Shown piece after piece: positions 61,608 through 64,000 of a stretch of 64,000 nt of DNA. Below the pieces are notes generated by a model that searched no databases, was not told the origin of the DNA, and saw only the letters and a program-made list of their open reading frames with translations. Within the stretch, counting starts at the first letter, position 1. Each line of letters opens with the position of its first letter. Origin of the DNA: VRUE01 sp044867645 (GTDB lineage Bacteria; Actinomycetota; Thermoleophilia; Solirubrobacterales; 70-9). The stretch covers positions 62,001 to 126,000 of the forward strand of contig JBIOVI010000025.1 of NCBI GenBank assembly GCA_044867645.1. The letters are read 5' to 3'. The position numbers and the translations under genes are program-made.

Positions 61608-62266
61608 GCGGCGGCCTTGCTCGCGGCTTCGAACAATCTCAATCCATCGGTCGAGCCCGTCAACGCGTCGACCGCGTGCTCGGGATGGGGCATCAGGCCG
61701 AGCACGTTGCCCGCCTCATTGACGACGCCGGCGATGTCGCGCACCGAGCCGTTCGGGTTCTGCCCGGGCGCGTAGCGGAATGCGACCTGACCGTTCGCCT
61801 CGAGCTCGTCGAGCATCTCCGCCGGCGCCCAGTAGCGCCCTTCGCCGTGCTTGACCGGGATCGAGAGCCGCTCGCCCGGCTCGATCCCATCGAGGAACGG
61901 CGAATCGATGTCTCCGGCGACCAGATCAACCTGGCGGCAGACGAAGCGCAGGTTGTCGTTGAGCAGCAGCGCACCGGGCAGCAGCCCCGCTTCGCAGAGC
62001 ACCTGAAAGCCGTTGCAGATTCCCAGCACTAGCCCGCCCGCGGCGGCGAAGTTCGCCACCGCCTCCATCGCCGGCGAGAAGCGAGCGATCGCCCCAGCCC
62101 GCAGATAGTCGCCGTAGGAGAAGCCGCCGGGGACGACGATCGCGTCGACCTCGCCGAGCTCGCGCTCCTCGTGCCAAATCAGCCGCGCCTCCCCGCTCAA
62201 CTCGCAGGCGAGCAGGGCATCGCGCTCGTCGCAGGAGCCGGGGAACTGGACGACCCCCCAGAGCAT
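61604..62266 (-). CDS. purQ: Phosphoribosylformylglycinamidine synthase subunit PurQ
   Basis: A 220-aa class I glutaminase supplying ammonia to PurL. FPGSCDERDA begins the fold, VPGGFSYGDYLRAGAIA is typical of PurQ, the nucleophile is the Cys of GICNGFQVL, and His/Glu are in MPHPEH. Its ATG overlaps the purS stop by one base (TGATG). Order purS-purQ-purL, all coupled. Confidence 0.97.
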   Translation of the reverse strand: MLWGVVQFPGSCDERDALLACELSGEARLIWHEERELGEVDAIVVPGGFSYGDYLRAGAIARFSPAMEAVANFAAAGGLVLGICNGFQVLCEAGLLPGALLLNDNLRFVCRQVDLVAGDIDSPFLDGIEPGERLSIPVKHGEGRYWAPAEMLDELEANGQVAFRYAPGQNPNGSVRDIAGVVNEAGNVLGLMPHPEHAVDALTGSTDGLRLFEAASKAAA

Positions 62267-62496
62267 CAGGCGCCGTCGATGCTCTCTATCTCGAAGTCCT
62301 CGATCAGCGGGTTGGCGAGCAGCTTCTCGCAGAGCTCCGGCAGGCGCTCGGGGTCCTCCGCCTCCAGCTCGACCATGCGCCCGACCCGCACGTGCTCGAT
62401 TCCCTCAAAGCCAAGTGCTGGCAGCGCCCGCTCGACCGCCTTGCCCTGCGGGTCGAGGATCCCCTCCTTCGGGCGGATCAAGACTCGAGCCTTCAC
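62266..62496 (-). CDS. purS: Phosphoribosylformylglycinamidine synthase subunit PurS
   Basis: A 76-aa dimeric subunit bridging PurL and PurQ. ARVLIRPKEGILDPQGKAVE and LGFEGIEHVRVGRMVELEAE are the family motifs, and the end is FEIESIDGA. The GTG at 62496 is chosen because family members begin two residues before this strand; the longer frame runs through the divergent cupin gene. Confidence 0.95.
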   Translation of the reverse strand: MKARVLIRPKEGILDPQGKAVERALPALGFEGIEHVRVGRMVELEAEDPERLPELCEKLLANPLIEDFEIESIDGA

Positions 62497-62539
62497 GGCT
62501 GCCAATCTAGCGATCCCACCTGCGGTGTTCGCGTCTACG

Positions 62540-63160
62540 ATGTCACCGGTGAGCCACCCGGAGGCCCTCGCGGCCCCGACAGAGCCGTATTCCCCTGGCG
62601 ATTCGATCGAGAATCCGGTGACGGGCGAGCGGGGAACTCTGATCGAGGGCCCCTGGGAAGGGAACGACTCCTCTCTCATTGTCGACCTTCACGTTCAGCC
62701 CGGGGGCGCCGTGGTCGGCGAGCACGTCCACCACCATCTCGACGAGCGATTCACGGTGAAGGCCGGGCGGATCGGGTTCCGCCTCAGTGGAGAGGAGTCG
62801 GTGGCTGGCCCCGGCCAGTCGGTTGAGATCCCCCGCGGGAGCTGGCACGACTGGTGGAACGCCGGCGACGATGAGGCCGTGGCTGAGGTCTACGTCTCCG
62901 ACGGGACCCGCTTCATGCTGATGATCGAGAACCTCTTCGGCCTCGCCCGCGACGGCTACACCAACGAGAAGGGGTTGCCGGGACCGCTGCAACTGACCAT
63001 GTTCGCGACCGAGTTTCGGGACGTGCTCGTGCTCAAACGCCCTCCTGCCATCGTCCAGAGGCTCCTCTTCGGCGCCTTGCGGCCGATCGCCGTCGCGCGC
63101 GGCTACCGCGGCACCTATCCCCAGTACGGCCGCTCTCTACTCAGAAAGTGCGCTCCGTGA
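62540..63160 (+). CDS. Cupin-domain protein
   Basis: A 206-aa protein. The cupin core (about 25-115) has HVQPGGAVVGEHVHHHLDER with His ligands and IPRGSWHDWWNAGDDEA. The C-terminal 80 residues (MLMIENLFGLARDGYTNEKG, LQLTMFATEFRDV) are helical and recur in actinobacterial single cupins with this extension. It is divergent from purS, and its end overlaps purC by 20 bases on the opposite strand. Ligand unknown. Confidence 0.85.
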   Translation: MSPVSHPEALAAPTEPYSPGDSIENPVTGERGTLIEGPWEGNDSSLIVDLHVQPGGAVVGEHVHHHLDERFTVKAGRIGFRLSGEESVAGPGQSVEIPRGSWHDWWNAGDDEAVAEVYVSDGTRFMLMIENLFGLARDGYTNEKGLPGPLQLTMFATEFRDVLVLKRPPAIVQRLLFGALRPIAVARGYRGTYPQYGRSLLRKCAP

Positions 63161-63989
63161 TCCGCTCGTAGGCCTCGACGTACTTGGCCCGCGTCTGCTC
63201 GATCACGTCGGCCGGCAGCTCCGGCGCCGGCGGCTTGTGGTCCCAGCCCTCGGCATCGGCCCAGTCGCGGACGAACTGCTTGTCGAAGGACGGCTGCGTC
63301 TTGCCGGGCTCGTAGCGGTCGGCCGGCCAGAAGCGCGAGGAATCCGGCGTCAGCACCTCGTCGCCGAGGACGATCTCGGCGCCCGCGTGGCGGCCGAACT
63401 CGAACTTGGTATCGGCGAGGACGATGCCGCGCTCCGCTGCATGCTCGGCGCCGCGTTGGTAGACGTCGATCGAGATCCGCCGCAGCTCTTCCATCAGCGC
63501 CCGGTCGCCGACGATCTGCGCCGCCCGCTCGAAGTCGACGTTCTCGTCGTGGTCGCCAATCTCAGCCTTGGTCGCCGGGGTGAAGATCGGCTCCGGCAGC
63601 TTGTCGGACTCGAGCAGGTTGGGTGGCAGCTCGATCCCGCAGACCGCCCCGCCGGACTTGTATTCCTTCCAGCCCGAGCCGGATAGGTAGCCGCGCACGA
63701 CGCACTCGACCGGGTACATCTCCAGCCGCCGCACCCGCATCCCCCTTTCCATCGCCTCCTCTGGAACGTCGGCGGAGAGGAAGTGATTGGGGACGATGTC
63801 GGCGGTCAGTTCGAACCAGAATTCCGAGATCCGGTTCAGCACCTTTCCCTTGTCGGGAATCGGCGTGGGCATCACCACGTCGTAGATCGAGATCCGGTCC
63901 GAGGCGACCATCAAGAGGTCGTCCTCCCACTCATAGATCTCACGCACCTTGCCCGACGAATGAAGCTTGAGGTCGGCGACCGCTGGCAT
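63141..63989 (-). CDS. purC: SAICAR synthetase
   Basis: A 282-aa ATP-dependent ligase joining aspartate to CAIR. SSGKVREIYEWEDDLLMVAS and DRISIYDVVMPTPIPDKGKV are the ATP-site hallmarks; VECVVRGYLSGSGWKEYKSG and LADTKFEFG follow, with DEVLTPDSSRFW near the end. Full length for the family. It probably belongs to the same purine regulon as purS-Q-L, though the convergent cupin gene lies between them. Confidence 0.97.
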   Translation of the reverse strand: MPAVADLKLHSSGKVREIYEWEDDLLMVASDRISIYDVVMPTPIPDKGKVLNRISEFWFELTADIVPNHFLSADVPEEAMERGMRVRRLEMYPVECVVRGYLSGSGWKEYKSGGAVCGIELPPNLLESDKLPEPIFTPATKAEIGDHDENVDFERAAQIVGDRALMEELRRISIDVYQRGAEHAAERGIVLADTKFEFGRHAGAEIVLGDEVLTPDSSRFWPADRYEPGKTQPSFDKQFVRDWADAEGWDHKPPAPELPADVIEQTRAKYVEAYERITERTF

Positions 63990-64000
63990 TAAGCCGATGC

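Overview
The window is high-GC, gene-dense bacterial chromosome. It most resembles an actinobacterium of the class Thermoleophilia (Solirubrobacterales-like). This rests on codon bias, frequent GTG starts, many 1-8 bp stop/start overlaps, class III cyclase-hydrolase fusions, and secreted proteins of types I associate with that group. No marker gene in the window settles the taxonomy. There is no rRNA, CRISPR array, complete IS element or recognisable integrase.

Layout. 0-1.7 kb: a DrrAB-type ABC exporter divergent from a MarR repressor, with a palindromic operator between them. 1.8-8 kb: mixed enzymes (hydrolase-cyclase fusion, BacA-like protein, alpha/beta hydrolase, Ohr peroxidase, von Willebrand A protein, RibD/DHFR-like reductase). 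8.1-14.3 kb: a three-gene minus-strand operon encoding an unrecognised 968-aa cytosolic protein, a 910-aa protein-arginine deiminase with all four catalytic residues, and an exported NlpC/P60 peptidase. This is the most unusual part of the window. 14.4-16.6 kb: a LigD whose polymerase domain looks catalytically dead. 17.6-22.4 kb: partner-switching and sigma genes (anti-sigma kinase, STAS protein, SpoIIE-type phosphatase, and an ECF sigma factor fused to a zinc-finger/membrane tail).

22.5-30 kb: mixed metabolic, secreted and small membrane proteins, including a frameshifted epimerase. 30-35.4 kb: an accessory segment with visibly lower GC, ending at a tRNA-Ala(CGC). The 3' end of that tRNA is copied twice further in (about 31.9 and 34.3 kb), which marks a stepwise integration site. 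The segment carries a frameshifted dGTPase-like gene, two small winged-helix-like proteins, a large unknown membrane protein and a C1q-like secreted protein.

35.5-46.4 kb: an acidic disordered protein, tRNA-Ala(TGC), lipoate synthesis (lipB-lipA), and the pyruvate dehydrogenase complex (E1 alpha, E1 beta, E2, with lpd just upstream). Lipoate made by LipB/LipA would modify the E2. A branched inverted-repeat element sits between the E1 beta and E2 genes. 46.5-50 kb: thiamine genes, with thiE divergent from a TPP riboswitch that drives thiO and a thiS-thiG fusion. 50-52.4 kb: tRNA-Lys, a LOG-family protein, a beta-lactamase-fold lipoprotein and a second lipoprotein. 52.4-64 kb: de novo purine synthesis (purN-purH, purF, purS-purQ-purL, purC), interrupted by a TetR/MFS efflux pair with duplicated operators and by a nitronate-monooxygenase-like gene.

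Several genes (epimerase, dGTPase, LOG 5' end, possibly the NlpC/P60 5' end) appear to lack one base or a start codon. This may be real decay or residual assembly indels.
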